In this document: in pieces, positions 44,018-52,407 of the stretch
How the letters are laid out: every line of letters begins with the position of its first letter
Position numbering within the stretch: the stretch's first letter is position 1
Source: Streptomyces fumanus
Lineage (GTDB): Bacteria > Actinomycetota > Actinomycetes > Streptomycetales > Streptomycetaceae
Reading direction: 5' to 3'
Assembly (NCBI RefSeq): GCF_014655295.1
Contig: NZ_BNBI01000012.1
Span: forward strand, 124,001-188,000
DNA length: 64,000 nt
Made by a program: the position numbers and the translations under genes
The notes under the pieces: generated by a model
Told to the model about the DNA's origin: nothing
What the model saw: the letters and a program-made list of their open reading frames with translations, nothing else
Databases searched by the model: none

Positions 44018-44590
44018 GTGGCAACACCCCCAGACGGTTCGCATGCGGGCAACTGGTCGTACGGCCCTGCCCAGGGCCGGCACGACGGTTCCGCGAACCC
44101 GTACGGATACCCCTCCGTCCCCGGCCACCAGCAGCCGTACGTCCCCCAGGGCCCCGGTCCTTCGCCGTACGACCAGCCGGCCGCTCCGCGCATCCAGCCC
44201 GTGCAGCCGCAGCGCCGCACCCCCGAGCCGGCGCCCGCCGGGGCGTCGAACAACCCCCTGGTACGCCCGTACGCCATGACGGGCGGCCGGACCAGGCCGC
44301 GGTACCAGCTCGCCATCGAGGCGCTGGTGCACACGACCGCGCAGCCGCACCAGATGCAGGGGCAGTTGCCCGAGCATCAGCGGATCTGCAACCTCTGCCG
44401 GGAGATCAAGTCGGTGGCCGAGATCTCGGCGCTGCTGACCATCCCTCTCGGCGTGGCCAGGATCCTCGTCGCCGACTTGGCGGAGGCGGGCCTGGTCGCC
44501 ATCCATCAGCCCGGCGGCGACGAGAGCGCCGGCGGCCAGCCAGACGTGACACTGCTCGAAAGGGTGCTCAGTGGACTTCGCAAGCTCTAG
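44018..44590 (+). CDS. cvnC2: Conservon DUF742 protein CvnC, copy 2
   Basis: A 190-residue DUF742 protein. The domain (LVRPYAMTGGRTRPRYQLAI to the C-terminus) is nearly that of copy 1. It is preceded by about 75 extra residues rich in Pro, Tyr, Gly and Gln that copy 1 lacks. CNLC replaces CHLC. A GTG start follows GGAGGAGAAA. The tail overlaps cvnD2. Confidence 0.9.
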   Translation: MATPPDGSHAGNWSYGPAQGRHDGSANPYGYPSVPGHQQPYVPQGPGPSPYDQPAAPRIQPVQPQRRTPEPAPAGASNNPLVRPYAMTGGRTRPRYQLAIEALVHTTAQPHQMQGQLPEHQRICNLCREIKSVAEISALLTIPLGVARILVADLAEAGLVAIHQPGGDESAGGQPDVTLLERVLSGLRKL

Positions 44591-45152
44591 CGGAGGGCCT
44601 TCCCGCTCCACCACGTCCGCGAAAATCGTGGTGGCCGGCGGCTTCGGCGTGGGCAAGACCACGTTCGTCGGCGCCGTCTCGGAGATCAATCCGCTGCGCA
44701 CGGAGGCCGTGATGACATCCGCTTCGGCGGGCATCGACGACCTCACCCACACCGGGGACAAGACGACCACCACGGTCGCCATGGACTTCGGCCGCATCAC
44801 CCTCGACCAGGACCTGATCCTGTACCTCTTCGGTACGCCGGGGCAGGACCGTTTCTGGTTCATGTGGGACGACCTGGTGCGCGGCGCCATCGGCGCGGTG
44901 GTCCTGGTGGACACGAGGAGGCTCGCCGACTGCTTCCCGGCCGTCGACTACTTCGAGAACTCCGGGCTGCCGTTCGTGATCGCCCTCAACGGCTTCGACG
45001 GCCAGCAGCCGTACAACCCGGACGAGGTGCGCGAGGCGCTGCAGATCGGCCCGGACACCCCGATCATCACCACCGACGCCCGGCACCGCGCGGACGCCAA
45101 GTCGACGCTGATCACGCTGGTCGAGCACGCCCTGATGGCCCGGCTGCGGTAG
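44571..45152 (+). CDS. cvnD2: Conservon GTPase CvnD, copy 2
   Basis: A 193-residue Ras-like GTPase with GGFGVGKTTF and FGTPGQDR. Almost identical to CvnD1 except in its first ~16 residues. GTG start overlapping cvnC2. The gene is followed by a perfect hairpin. Confidence 0.92.
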   Translation: MDFASSSGGPSRSTTSAKIVVAGGFGVGKTTFVGAVSEINPLRTEAVMTSASAGIDDLTHTGDKTTTTVAMDFGRITLDQDLILYLFGTPGQDRFWFMWDDLVRGAIGAVVLVDTRRLADCFPAVDYFENSGLPFVIALNGFDGQQPYNPDEVREALQIGPDTPIITTDARHRADAKSTLITLVEHALMARLR

Positions 45153-45168
45153 GCACCGGACCCACCCA

Positions 45169-45207
45169 CGCGAAAGGCCCCGCCTCCGGGAGGCGGGGCC
45201 TTTCGCG
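45169..45207. terminator. Terminator after conservon 2
   Basis: A 19-bp perfect inverted repeat (left arm begins CGCGAAAGGCCCCGCC) with almost no loop. TTTCGCG closes the plus-strand side. It lies between convergent cvnD2 and pccE and probably ends both. Confidence 0.85.
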
Positions 45208-45227
45208 TGTCGCTGGTCTCGGGTCCG

Positions 45228-45425
45228 TCAGCGCCAACTGTGCGGGGCGCGGAAGCCGGGCTCGCGCTCCAGGCGGCGCCAGCCGGCCCGGACCCGGCCG
45301 CCCCGGGAGGGGGCGGCGACCTCGGCGGGCCGGGCGGCGGCGCGGGCCAGCAGCACGGCGGTGATGGCGGCGACTTCCTCGGGGCCGGCGTGCCCCTTCT
45401 CGACGCGGATGTCGGGCATGGCCAT
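45228..45425 (-). CDS. pccE: Acyl-CoA carboxylase epsilon subunit
   Basis: A 65-residue small subunit found only with actinobacterial acyl-CoA carboxylases. DIRVEKGHAGPEEVAAITAV is the family N-terminus and WRRLEREPGFRAPHSW the C-terminus. Starts 20 nt after pccB ends, with GAGGAG upstream. In S. coelicolor the epsilon subunit stimulates the beta subunit complex. Confidence 0.92.
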   Translation of the reverse strand: MAMPDIRVEKGHAGPEEVAAITAVLLARAAARPAEVAAPSRGGRVRAGWRRLEREPGFRAPHSWR

Positions 45426-45445
45426 GGGTCGGGCTCCTCGGTCGG

Positions 45446-47029
45446 TCACTGCGGCGGGTTGCCGTGCTTGCGGGAGGGCAGGTCGGCGTGCTTGGTCTGG
45501 AGCATCGCCAGCGAGCCGATGAGCACCTCGCGGGTCCCGGCCGGGTCGATGACGTCGTCCACCAGGCCGCGCTCGGCCGCGTAGTACGGGTGCATCAGCT
45601 CGGCCTTGTACTCCTTGACCATCTTCTGCCGCATCGCCTCGGGGTCCTCCGCCCCGGCGATCTGCCGGCGGAAGATCACGTTGGCGGCGCCCTCGGCGCC
45701 CATCACCGCGATCTCGTTGGTGGGCCAGGCGAAGGTCAGGTCGGCGCCGATGGACTGGCTGTCCATGACGATGTACGCGCCTCCGTACGCCTTGCGCAGG
45801 ATCAGCGAGATCCGCGGCACGGTGGCGTTGCAGTACGCGTACAGCAGCTTGGCGCCGTGCCGGATGATCCCGCCGTGCTCCTGGTCGACGCCGGGCAGGA
45901 ACCCGGGCACGTCCAGGAAGGTGACGATCGGGATGTTGAAGGCGTCGCACATCTGGACGAAGCGGGCGGCCTTCTCGCTGGCCTCGATGTCCAGGACACC
46001 GGCCAGGGTCTGCGGCTGGTTGGCGACGATGCCGACGACCTGGCCGTCCAGCCGGGCCAGCGCGCAGATGATGTTGCGGGCCCAGCGCTCGTGGACCTCC
46101 AGGTACTCGCCGTCGTCGACGATCTCCTCGATCACCTTGGCCATGTCGTACGGCCGGTTGCCGTCGGCCGGGACCAGGTCGAGCAGGACGTCCGAGCGGC
46201 GGTCGACGGGGTCGGAGGAGTCGACGCGGGGCGGGTTCTCGCGGTTGTTCTGCGGCAGCAGCGAGAGCAGGTAGCGGACCTCGGCGAGGCAGGTCTCCTC
46301 GTCGTCGTAGGCGAAGTGGCACACCCCGGAGGTCTCGGCGTGCACATCGGCGCCGCCCAGGCCGTTCTGGGTGATCTCCTCGCCGGTGACCGCCTTGACC
46401 ACGTCGGGACCGGTGATGAACATCTGGGAGGTCTCGCGGACCATGAACACGAAGTCGGTCAGCGCGGGGCTGTAGGCCGCGCCGCCCGCGCAGGGGCCGA
46501 GCATCACGCTGATCTGCGGGATGACCCCGGACGCCTTGGTGTTGCGCTGGAAGATGCCGCCGTACCCGGCGAGCGCGGAGACGCCCTCCTGGATGCGGGC
46601 GCCGGCGCCGTCGTTGAGCGACACCAGGGGCGCTCCGGCGGCGATGGCCATGTCCATGATCTTGTGGATCTTGGTGGCGTGGGCCTCGCCCAGCGCGCCG
46701 CCGAAGATCCGGAAGTCATGGGCGTAGACGAAGACCGTGCGGCCCTCGACCGTGCCCCAGCCGGTGATGACACCGTCGGTGTAGGGCTTCTTGGCCTCCA
46801 GTCCGAACCCGGTGGCCCGGTGCCGCCGCAACTGCTCGACCTCACGGAACGACCCCGGGTCCAGGAGCAGCTCGATCCGCTCCCGTGCCGTCAGCTTGCC
46901 CTTGGCGTGCTGCGCCGCCGTCGCCTTCTCGCTCGGGCCGGCCAGCGCGCGCGCACGGATCTCGTGCAGCTCGGCCACCCGCCCGCGTGCGTCCGTGGGC
47001 TCACCCGGCGCCTCATCCAAAACGGTCAT
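45446..47029 (-). CDS. pccB: Propionyl-CoA carboxylase beta (carboxyltransferase) subunit
   Basis: A 527-residue carboxyltransferase of normal length. It transfers the carboxyl group from biotin to propionyl-CoA, giving methylmalonyl-CoA for polyketides and odd-chain metabolism. Oxyanion-hole glycine motifs are GPCAGGAAYSPAL (N-terminal half) and LRKAYGGAYIVMDS (C-terminal half). AAGGT lies before the ATG. The biotin-carrying alpha subunit is not in the window. Confidence 0.95.
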   Translation of the reverse strand: MTVLDEAPGEPTDARGRVAELHEIRARALAGPSEKATAAQHAKGKLTARERIELLLDPGSFREVEQLRRHRATGFGLEAKKPYTDGVITGWGTVEGRTVFVYAHDFRIFGGALGEAHATKIHKIMDMAIAAGAPLVSLNDGAGARIQEGVSALAGYGGIFQRNTKASGVIPQISVMLGPCAGGAAYSPALTDFVFMVRETSQMFITGPDVVKAVTGEEITQNGLGGADVHAETSGVCHFAYDDEETCLAEVRYLLSLLPQNNRENPPRVDSSDPVDRRSDVLLDLVPADGNRPYDMAKVIEEIVDDGEYLEVHERWARNIICALARLDGQVVGIVANQPQTLAGVLDIEASEKAARFVQMCDAFNIPIVTFLDVPGFLPGVDQEHGGIIRHGAKLLYAYCNATVPRISLILRKAYGGAYIVMDSQSIGADLTFAWPTNEIAVMGAEGAANVIFRRQIAGAEDPEAMRQKMVKEYKAELMHPYYAAERGLVDDVIDPAGTREVLIGSLAMLQTKHADLPSRKHGNPPQ

Positions 47030-47183
47030 GTAGTGACCTTACGAAGCCGGCGGGGAAAAGCACGCCGTCGACTCCGTACAGTCTCCGGGGGGTTTTCCTG
47101 GTACCCCTGAACAGAACCACGCCGCCATGCAGCCGTTCGGACTGCTCAGGGGGGCCACGGGTTGTAGGGGTCGCACAAAGCCG

Positions 47184-49499
47184 TCAGGTGAGAGCCACCT
47201 CACATTCACGGGTGGCGCATACCGCCCCCGGAGTGACGCGGAGCCGCAAGCGACGGCCGGTGGCGAGGATCTCGACGCCTTCGCCGACCCGTACCGGGGT
47301 GCCCGCCGGGCGGTCCCAGACGATCTCCAGCGGCCGTCCCGTGCGGGGCGGTTCGCTGATCCGCAGGGCCAGCGTACGGGCCCGGCGGCGGACCAGGACG
47401 CTCGCCCCCGCGGTGGCGGTGAGCGGCCCGGCGGTACCGGCCTCCCAGAAGGTGGCGGCGGTCAGGCCGAGGCCGGGGACCGTCACCGCCTGGCGCCGGG
47501 CGTCGTTGGCGAGGACGGTCAGCCAGTGCCGGTCGGCGGCGCGGCGGGCGACGGCGCGGCGGCGGGCGCCGGGCAGCAGCACGTAGGCGTACGTGGCGTC
47601 GGCGGGGTCGGTGCCGTGGTCGAGCCAGAGGGTCTGCCAGCGGCGGGTGCGGCGCTCGGGCGAGCTGGTGGCGTTGATGTCGGACCAGGCGCCGGTGCGG
47701 TCCTCGCGCAGGGTGCGCAGGTCGCCGTCGAGGACGATCCAGCCGCCGTGGCCCGCCAGATGGGCCCAGTCGCCGGCCAGCACGAAGGGGTTGTGGCCGG
47801 CCTCGCCGAGGTTGCGGTTGTCGACGACCGTCTCGACGGGGACGCCGTCGGCGCAGGTGATGCCGGCGCCCAGGCAGACCACGGCGTCGGCGAGGAAGAA
47901 CCAGGACTTGCGGGCCCGCAGGGTGGAGCCCAGGCCCCGGAGGTCCTGGCCGACGGCCGCGTACCGGCCGTCGGTGGTGCCGCCGACCCAGCGGGCGTCG
48001 GGCCGGGGCTCGCCCCACTCGCCGCCCGCGCGGTCGGGCAGCCTCCGGGTGGAGACGGTGGTGCCGGGCAGGCGGTACCAGTCGACGGTGGGCCAGTACC
48101 AGTCGGTGTACTGGTCCGTGCGGCCGCGCGGCCACCAGGAGAGCATCCCGGCGCCGGTGTGCCAGCCGCGCGGGTTCTCGCCGTTGCCGCACTCGTAGTG
48201 GGCGATGCGGTCGCTGGCCATGGCGAGGGCGGCGGTGAAGCGGGGGGCGCGGTGCACGGCGCGGTCCATGGCGGGGAAGAGGCGGTGGCCGAGGGGTTCG
48301 GGCGCCGCCGCGACCGGCGCGTCGGCCACGGCGCGCAGCCGGGCGAGGTCGGCGACGCCGAACTGGGGCGCGGTCAGGACCGGGCTGACGGTGTCCCGGG
48401 CGATCCAGCCCTTGATCAGCGCGTGCCAGCGGTCGCGCTCCGCCGGGTCCGCCCCGCCCGCCAGGATCGCCAGCGCGGCGATGAGCTGCTGTCCGTGGTA
48501 GTGGTCGCCGCGCAGGATCTTCCGGTCGTCGGTGGACAGGCCCCGGCTGATGGCCCGGCCGTTGACGCAGTCCATGACGAGCCCGTCGTGCAGGAACGGG
48601 GCGAAGGCGCGCTCGACGCTGTCCAGGACGTTGCGCCGCGCCGGGTCGGTCACCTCCCAGGCGGACCCGGCGAGCAGGGTGAACAGCCGGCCGAGCCCGT
48701 CCATCAGGACCTGTCCGTAGGTGCCGGTGTACGGCACGTGGGTGTGCTGCACGAACGATCCGTCGGCGTAGAGGCCGTCGCCCTCGGTGACGTACGGGAA
48801 GACCGGGGAGAGGGCGTCGCGGGCGCGGGCGATCCGGTCCGGGGCGCGGCCGAGGACGCCGCGCAGGGCGACCGAGCGGCACAGGTCGACACGGTTGGCG
48901 CCGGTGGAGGTGCCGGTGTACGAGTCGAACAGCGCGTCCGGGACGAAGTGGTCGACGGCGGCGCAGACGGCGGCGGTCCGGTCGGCGCCGAGGTGCTCGT
49001 ACAGGGCGGCGGCGATGTCGGTGAGGTGGCGGGGGCTGCCGATCTGCCACTCCCACCAGTTGCCGTAGGGGGTGGTGCCGGGGTGGTAGACGGTGGCGGA
49101 GAGGTGGTCGAGGCCGCGCAGCACGTCGGCGAGCAGGCCGGGGTCGCCGGTGGAGCCGGTGCCGGGCTGGGCGTACGCCTGGGCCATCGTCCACAGGCGG
49201 CCGTAGCTGAGGGTGATGCCGGAGGGCGGGTCGAAGGGGTGGCCGGGCCACAGGGAGCCGGGCGCCGGTGCCATGGCCGCGCGGAAGCGGCGGGCGCGGG
49301 CGCCGGTCTCGGCGAGCCGGGCGGCGTACGGCTCGGTGGCCGGGTCGTAGCCGGTGCCGAGGGAGAGAACGAGCCAGCGCCGGCGGAGGGTGTCGTAGGG
49401 GTCGGCGGCGGCCGTGGCGCGGGCGGCGCCGGGGCCCGGGGTGAGGACGGCGGCGAGGGCGGTCGCGAGCAGCAGGGTACGGCGGGTGGGCGGGGTCAT
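47184..49499 (-). CDS. Polysaccharide lyase family 8 protein (hyaluronate/xanthan lyase type), exported
   Basis: A 771-residue secreted enzyme. The signal TRRTLLLATALAAVLTP with an Arg pair fits the Tat route, and cleavage near ATA is likely. The N-terminal alpha/alpha domain has NWWEWQIGSPRHLTD and HTHVPYTGTYGQVL, carrying the Asn, His and Tyr of PL8 lyases. Beta-sandwich domains follow (WSDINATSSPERRTRRWQTL). It probably cleaves a uronic-acid polysaccharide; which one is unknown. It lies alone between pccB and yceI. ATG at 49499 is the natural signal-peptide start. Confidence 0.85.
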   Translation of the reverse strand: MTPPTRRTLLLATALAAVLTPGPGAARATAAADPYDTLRRRWLVLSLGTGYDPATEPYAARLAETGARARRFRAAMAPAPGSLWPGHPFDPPSGITLSYGRLWTMAQAYAQPGTGSTGDPGLLADVLRGLDHLSATVYHPGTTPYGNWWEWQIGSPRHLTDIAAALYEHLGADRTAAVCAAVDHFVPDALFDSYTGTSTGANRVDLCRSVALRGVLGRAPDRIARARDALSPVFPYVTEGDGLYADGSFVQHTHVPYTGTYGQVLMDGLGRLFTLLAGSAWEVTDPARRNVLDSVERAFAPFLHDGLVMDCVNGRAISRGLSTDDRKILRGDHYHGQQLIAALAILAGGADPAERDRWHALIKGWIARDTVSPVLTAPQFGVADLARLRAVADAPVAAAPEPLGHRLFPAMDRAVHRAPRFTAALAMASDRIAHYECGNGENPRGWHTGAGMLSWWPRGRTDQYTDWYWPTVDWYRLPGTTVSTRRLPDRAGGEWGEPRPDARWVGGTTDGRYAAVGQDLRGLGSTLRARKSWFFLADAVVCLGAGITCADGVPVETVVDNRNLGEAGHNPFVLAGDWAHLAGHGGWIVLDGDLRTLREDRTGAWSDINATSSPERRTRRWQTLWLDHGTDPADATYAYVLLPGARRRAVARRAADRHWLTVLANDARRQAVTVPGLGLTAATFWEAGTAGPLTATAGASVLVRRRARTLALRISEPPRTGRPLEIVWDRPAGTPVRVGEGVEILATGRRLRLRVTPGAVCATRECEVALT

Positions 49500-49601
49500 G
49501 TCCCTGGCGTCTACCACGCCGGGGGGTGCGGGGGAACGGCCCGGCAGGGCGCGTCGGAATGACGCGTACGCCCATCGACACGGCGGCACCCCGGCCATAA
49601 C

Positions 49602-49669
49602 GTTGAAAGTTGAACGGAATAGGTCTATGGTCGACCCCGTTGAACTAGTTGAACGTTCAACTTCAACGG
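49602..49669 (+). promoter_or_regulatory. yceI promoter with clustered GTTGAA(C) sites
   Basis: TTGAAA (49603-49608), 17 bp, TATGGT (49626-49631) makes a good promoter. Around it are six copies of GTTGAA(C). Plus-strand copies lie at 49602, 49609, 49639 and 49648, with complements at 49655 and 49662. The centre, AGTTGAAC-GTTCAACT (49647-49662), is a perfect 16-bp palindrome. MarR-family proteins bind sites like this; no MarR gene is in the window. Confidence 0.7.
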
Positions 49670-49717
49670 CCGTGGTCCCGTCCGGACCGCGGTCCCGTCC
49701 CCTTCGAGGAGTACGTC

Positions 49718-50326
49718 ATGGGCATCTTCAACCGCGGCGGCAACGGCACCACCCAGCCCGCCGCCCCCACCGCCGTCAGCCCCGAGCTGGCCGCGCTGAC
49801 CGGCGACTACACCATCGACCCGGCGCACAGCACGCTCGGCTTCACCGCGCGGCACGCCATGGTCACCAACGTCAAGGGCAAGTTCCTGGACTTCAGCGGC
49901 ACGCTGCACCTGGACGGCACCGACCCGGCCCGCTCCACCGCCTCCCTCGACGTGGTGATGGACAGCATCGACACCGGGTCCGCCGACCGCGACGGGCACC
50001 TCAAGAGCGCGGACTTCTTCGCCACGGACAAGTTCCCGACGATGACGTTCCGCTCCACGGGCGCGGAGGCCCTCGGCGGCGACGACTACCGGATCACCGG
50101 CGACCTGACGATCCTCGGCACCACCCGGCCGCTCACCATCGACCTGGAGTTCAACGGCGCCGCGAAGGACCCGTTCGGCAACGAGCGCGTCGGCTTCGAG
50201 GGCAAGGCCGAGATCCTGCGCTCGGAGTGGGGCCTGACCTGGAACGCCGCGCTGGAGACGGGCGGTGTGCTGGTCTCCGACAAGATCAAGCTGACCTTCG
50301 ACATCTCGGCGATCCGCAACGCCTGA
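49718..50326 (+). CDS. YceI-family lipid-binding protein
   Basis: A 202-residue protein. From about residue 28 it is a YceI domain (GDYTIDPAHSTLGFTARHAM, GHLKSADFFATDKFPTMTF, SEWGLTWNAALETGGVLVSD), a lipocalin-like barrel that binds isoprenoids or similar lipids. There is no signal peptide, so the cytoplasm is likely. GAGGAG is 8 nt before the ATG. Confidence 0.9.
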   Translation: MGIFNRGGNGTTQPAAPTAVSPELAALTGDYTIDPAHSTLGFTARHAMVTNVKGKFLDFSGTLHLDGTDPARSTASLDVVMDSIDTGSADRDGHLKSADFFATDKFPTMTFRSTGAEALGGDDYRITGDLTILGTTRPLTIDLEFNGAAKDPFGNERVGFEGKAEILRSEWGLTWNAALETGGVLVSDKIKLTFDISAIRNA

Positions 50327-50354
50327 CCCGCCCGGGGCGAACGGCCCGCGAGAC

Positions 50355-50942
50355 TCAGGAGCCGGCCAGCAACTGCCGCGCCTCCTCGCGGGCCTCGCCG
50401 ATCGCGTCCGGCAGCACACCGATCCCGTGGGCGACCAGCGCGCCCTCGTGCAGCAGCAGCAGCGTCCGGCCGAGCCGCGGCGCCCGCCCGGCGTCGATCT
50501 CCCGGGCCAGTTCCGTGAACAGCTCCAGCGTCCACCGCTTCTGCCCGGTGATCACCGGGTACGCCGGGTGCGCGGGGTCGCTGATCTCGGCGTGTGCGTT
50601 GACCATCGCGCACCCCTTCGCCCCCTGCTCGGCCGACCAGTCCCGGGAGGCGTCGAAGACGGCCAGGATCCGCGCCCGCGGCGACGGCCCCGCCGCCTCC
50701 AGGTACCCGGCGAGGAAGGCCCGCCAGCGGTCGTCGCGGGCGGCCAGGTACTCGGCGACGATCGTCTCCTTCGCGCCGAACCGGTCGTAGAGCGTCTTCT
50801 TCGTCACCCCCGCCTCGGCGGCGATCAGATCCACCCCCACGGCATGGATGCCGCGTGCGTAGAACAGCCGTCCGGCGGCCTCGACGATGCGGCGCGCGGC
50901 GGGCGTCATGCGCACCCGGTGCGGTTCCCCGGCGGATTCCAT
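50355..50942 (-). CDS. TetR-family regulator of the adjacent EamA exporter
   Basis: A 195-residue TetR protein. The helix-turn-helix is RIVEAAGRLFYARGIHAVGV then DLIAAEAGVTKKTLYDRFGAKE. A helical ligand domain follows, with CAMVNAHAEI and a His pair. Divergent from an EamA transporter; one operator begins 6 bp before its ATG. It probably represses itself and the exporter. Confidence 0.9.
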   Translation of the reverse strand: MESAGEPHRVRMTPAARRIVEAAGRLFYARGIHAVGVDLIAAEAGVTKKTLYDRFGAKETIVAEYLAARDDRWRAFLAGYLEAAGPSPRARILAVFDASRDWSAEQGAKGCAMVNAHAEISDPAHPAYPVITGQKRWTLELFTELAREIDAGRAPRLGRTLLLLHEGALVAHGIGVLPDAIGEAREEARQLLAGS

Positions 50943-50948
50943 GAGCCG

Positions 50949-51002
50949 AGTATACCGATCTGTTTACTGGGCACCCGAGCCGAGTAAACAGATCTGTCTA
51001 CT
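50949..51002. promoter_or_regulatory. Two 20-bp TetR operators
   Basis: AGTATACCGATCTGTTTACT (50949-50968) and AGTAAACAGATCTGTCTACT (50983-51002) are two imperfect palindromes, 34 bp centre to centre. The second is symmetric apart from one base pair. Together they also form a perfect 12-bp inverted repeat (GATCTGTTTACT and its complement). They fill the short divergent region between tetR and eamA. Confidence 0.85.
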
Positions 51003-51016
51003 CCCCCGGAGGGGCC

Positions 51017-51958
51017 ATGAACGCCCTGCTCCCGGCCGCCTTCGTGCTCTGCTGGAGTTCCGGTTTCATCGGCGCCAAGCTCGGCTCGGGCACGGCCGCC
51101 GCGAGCACGCTGCTGATGTGGCGCTTCCTGCCGGTGGCCGCCGTCCTGGCCGCCGTCGCCGTCCTGGCGCCGCGCACGGTGTGGCGCGGGCCGGCCCCGC
51201 GGGACCTCGTCCGGCAGGCCGCGATCGGCGCGCTCTCCCAGAGCGGCTACCTCCTCAGCGTCTACTACGCCATCCAGCTCGGCGTCTCCAGCGGGACCAC
51301 CGCCCTGATCGACGGCGTCCAGCCACTGGTCGCCGGGGCGCTCGCCGGGCCGCTGCTGCGGCAGTACGTCACCCGGCGCCAGTGGGCCGGCCTGCTCCTC
51401 GGCCTGGCCGGGACCGCGACGGTCACCCTGGCCGACGCGGGCGCGGCGGAAACGGACGTGCCCGGGTGGGCGTACCTGCTGCCGTTCCTCGGGATGCTCT
51501 CCCTGGTCGCGGCGACCTTCCTGGAGGGCCGCTCGCCCGCCCCGGCGGCACCCCGGGCGGCGCTGACCGTCCACTGCGCGACCAGCGCCGTCCTCTTCAC
51601 CGCCCTCGCCCTCGCCACCGGCACCGCGGCCCCGCCCGCCACGCCGTCCTTCTGGCTGGCCACCGCCTGGCTGACGGTGCTGCCCACCTTCGGCGGCTAC
51701 GGCCTGTACTGGCTGATCCTGCGCCGCGACGGGGTCACCGAGGTCAACACCCTGATGTTCCTCATGGCGCCGGTCACGGCGGTCTGGGGCGCCCTGATGT
51801 TCGGCGAGCACTTCGGCCCCTGGACCGCACTCGGCCTGGCCGCCGGCCTCCTCGCGGTGGTCATCGTCCGCCGGGGCGAGCACCGACGTCGAACTCCGCC
51901 CACACGGTCTTCCCCGGCCGCCGCCCGTCGACCCCCCATTTGTCCGCGACCGCGCTGA
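51017..51958 (+). CDS. EamA/DMT-family transporter
   Basis: A 313-residue membrane protein with about ten hydrophobic segments in two EamA halves (for example WSSGFIGAKLGSGTAAASTL and WGALMFGEHFGPWTAL). The C-terminal 30 residues are Arg/Pro-rich and overlap the convergent RsbW-like gene. GGAGGGG precedes the ATG. Substrate unknown; control by the divergent TetR is likely. Confidence 0.9.
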   Translation: MNALLPAAFVLCWSSGFIGAKLGSGTAAASTLLMWRFLPVAAVLAAVAVLAPRTVWRGPAPRDLVRQAAIGALSQSGYLLSVYYAIQLGVSSGTTALIDGVQPLVAGALAGPLLRQYVTRRQWAGLLLGLAGTATVTLADAGAAETDVPGWAYLLPFLGMLSLVAATFLEGRSPAPAAPRAALTVHCATSAVLFTALALATGTAAPPATPSFWLATAWLTVLPTFGGYGLYWLILRRDGVTEVNTLMFLMAPVTAVWGALMFGEHFGPWTALGLAAGLLAVVIVRRGEHRRRTPPTRSSPAAARRPPICPRPR

Positions 51959-52295
51959 CCAGCAGCAGCCCCCGCCCGTGCTCCGACTCGGCCGCCGCCT
52001 CCGCCTCCGGCACCCGCACCGTCTCCGGTCCCCCGCCGCTGTCGTGCACCTCGATCCGCAGCGTGCCGCCCGGATGCAGCACCAGCCGCAGACCGAAACC
52101 CCGGCCCGGGGGAACACCGTGCAGTACGGCGTTGGTGGCCAGCTCACTCACACACAGCAGCACGTCGTCCGTCCGCGGCCCGACCCGCCAGTCCCCGAGG
52201 GCGGCCCGCGCGAACTTCCGCGCCTGCCGCACCGACCTGCGGTCCCTGCGGTGGAACGACCAGCGGGCGGCGAGGGGTTGGGGTTGCTCGTTCAT
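51861..52295 (-). CDS. RsbW-like ATP-binding regulator (possible anti-sigma factor)
   Basis: A 144-residue GHKL ATPase of the SpoIIAB/RsbW type. CVSELATNAVLHG is the N-box, EVHDSGGG the G1 box and GRGLLLVSAVADKWG the G2 box. It overlaps the end of eamA by about 100 bp on the other strand. It is divergent from the DUF5753 gene, the arrangement seen at whiJ/abaA-like loci. Its partner sigma factor, if any, is not here. Confidence 0.85.
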   Translation of the reverse strand: MNEQPQPLAARWSFHRRDRRSVRQARKFARAALGDWRVGPRTDDVLLCVSELATNAVLHGVPPGRGFGLRLVLHPGGTLRIEVHDSGGGPETVRVPEAEAAAESEHGRGLLLVSAVADKWGVDGRRPGKTVWAEFDVGARPGGR

Positions 52296-52340
52296 GCGTC
52301 GAGTGTCACCGTGCGTGACTATGCTGAATCAGTGAGTGAG

Positions 52341-52381
52341 GTCGTAGTCCTGATCGCTACGACTCCACTACGAGCACTACG
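52341..52381. promoter_or_regulatory. Repeated CTACG elements before the DUF5753 gene
   Basis: GTCGTAG (52341-52347) faces CTACGAC (52357-52363). CTACG recurs at 52368 and 52377. The array lies in the 112-bp divergent region between the RsbW-like and DUF5753 genes, a likely site for the latter's helix-turn-helix. Confidence 0.5.
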
Positions 52382-52407
52382 GGTGTCCACGGGGGAAAGG
52401 GACTCGC

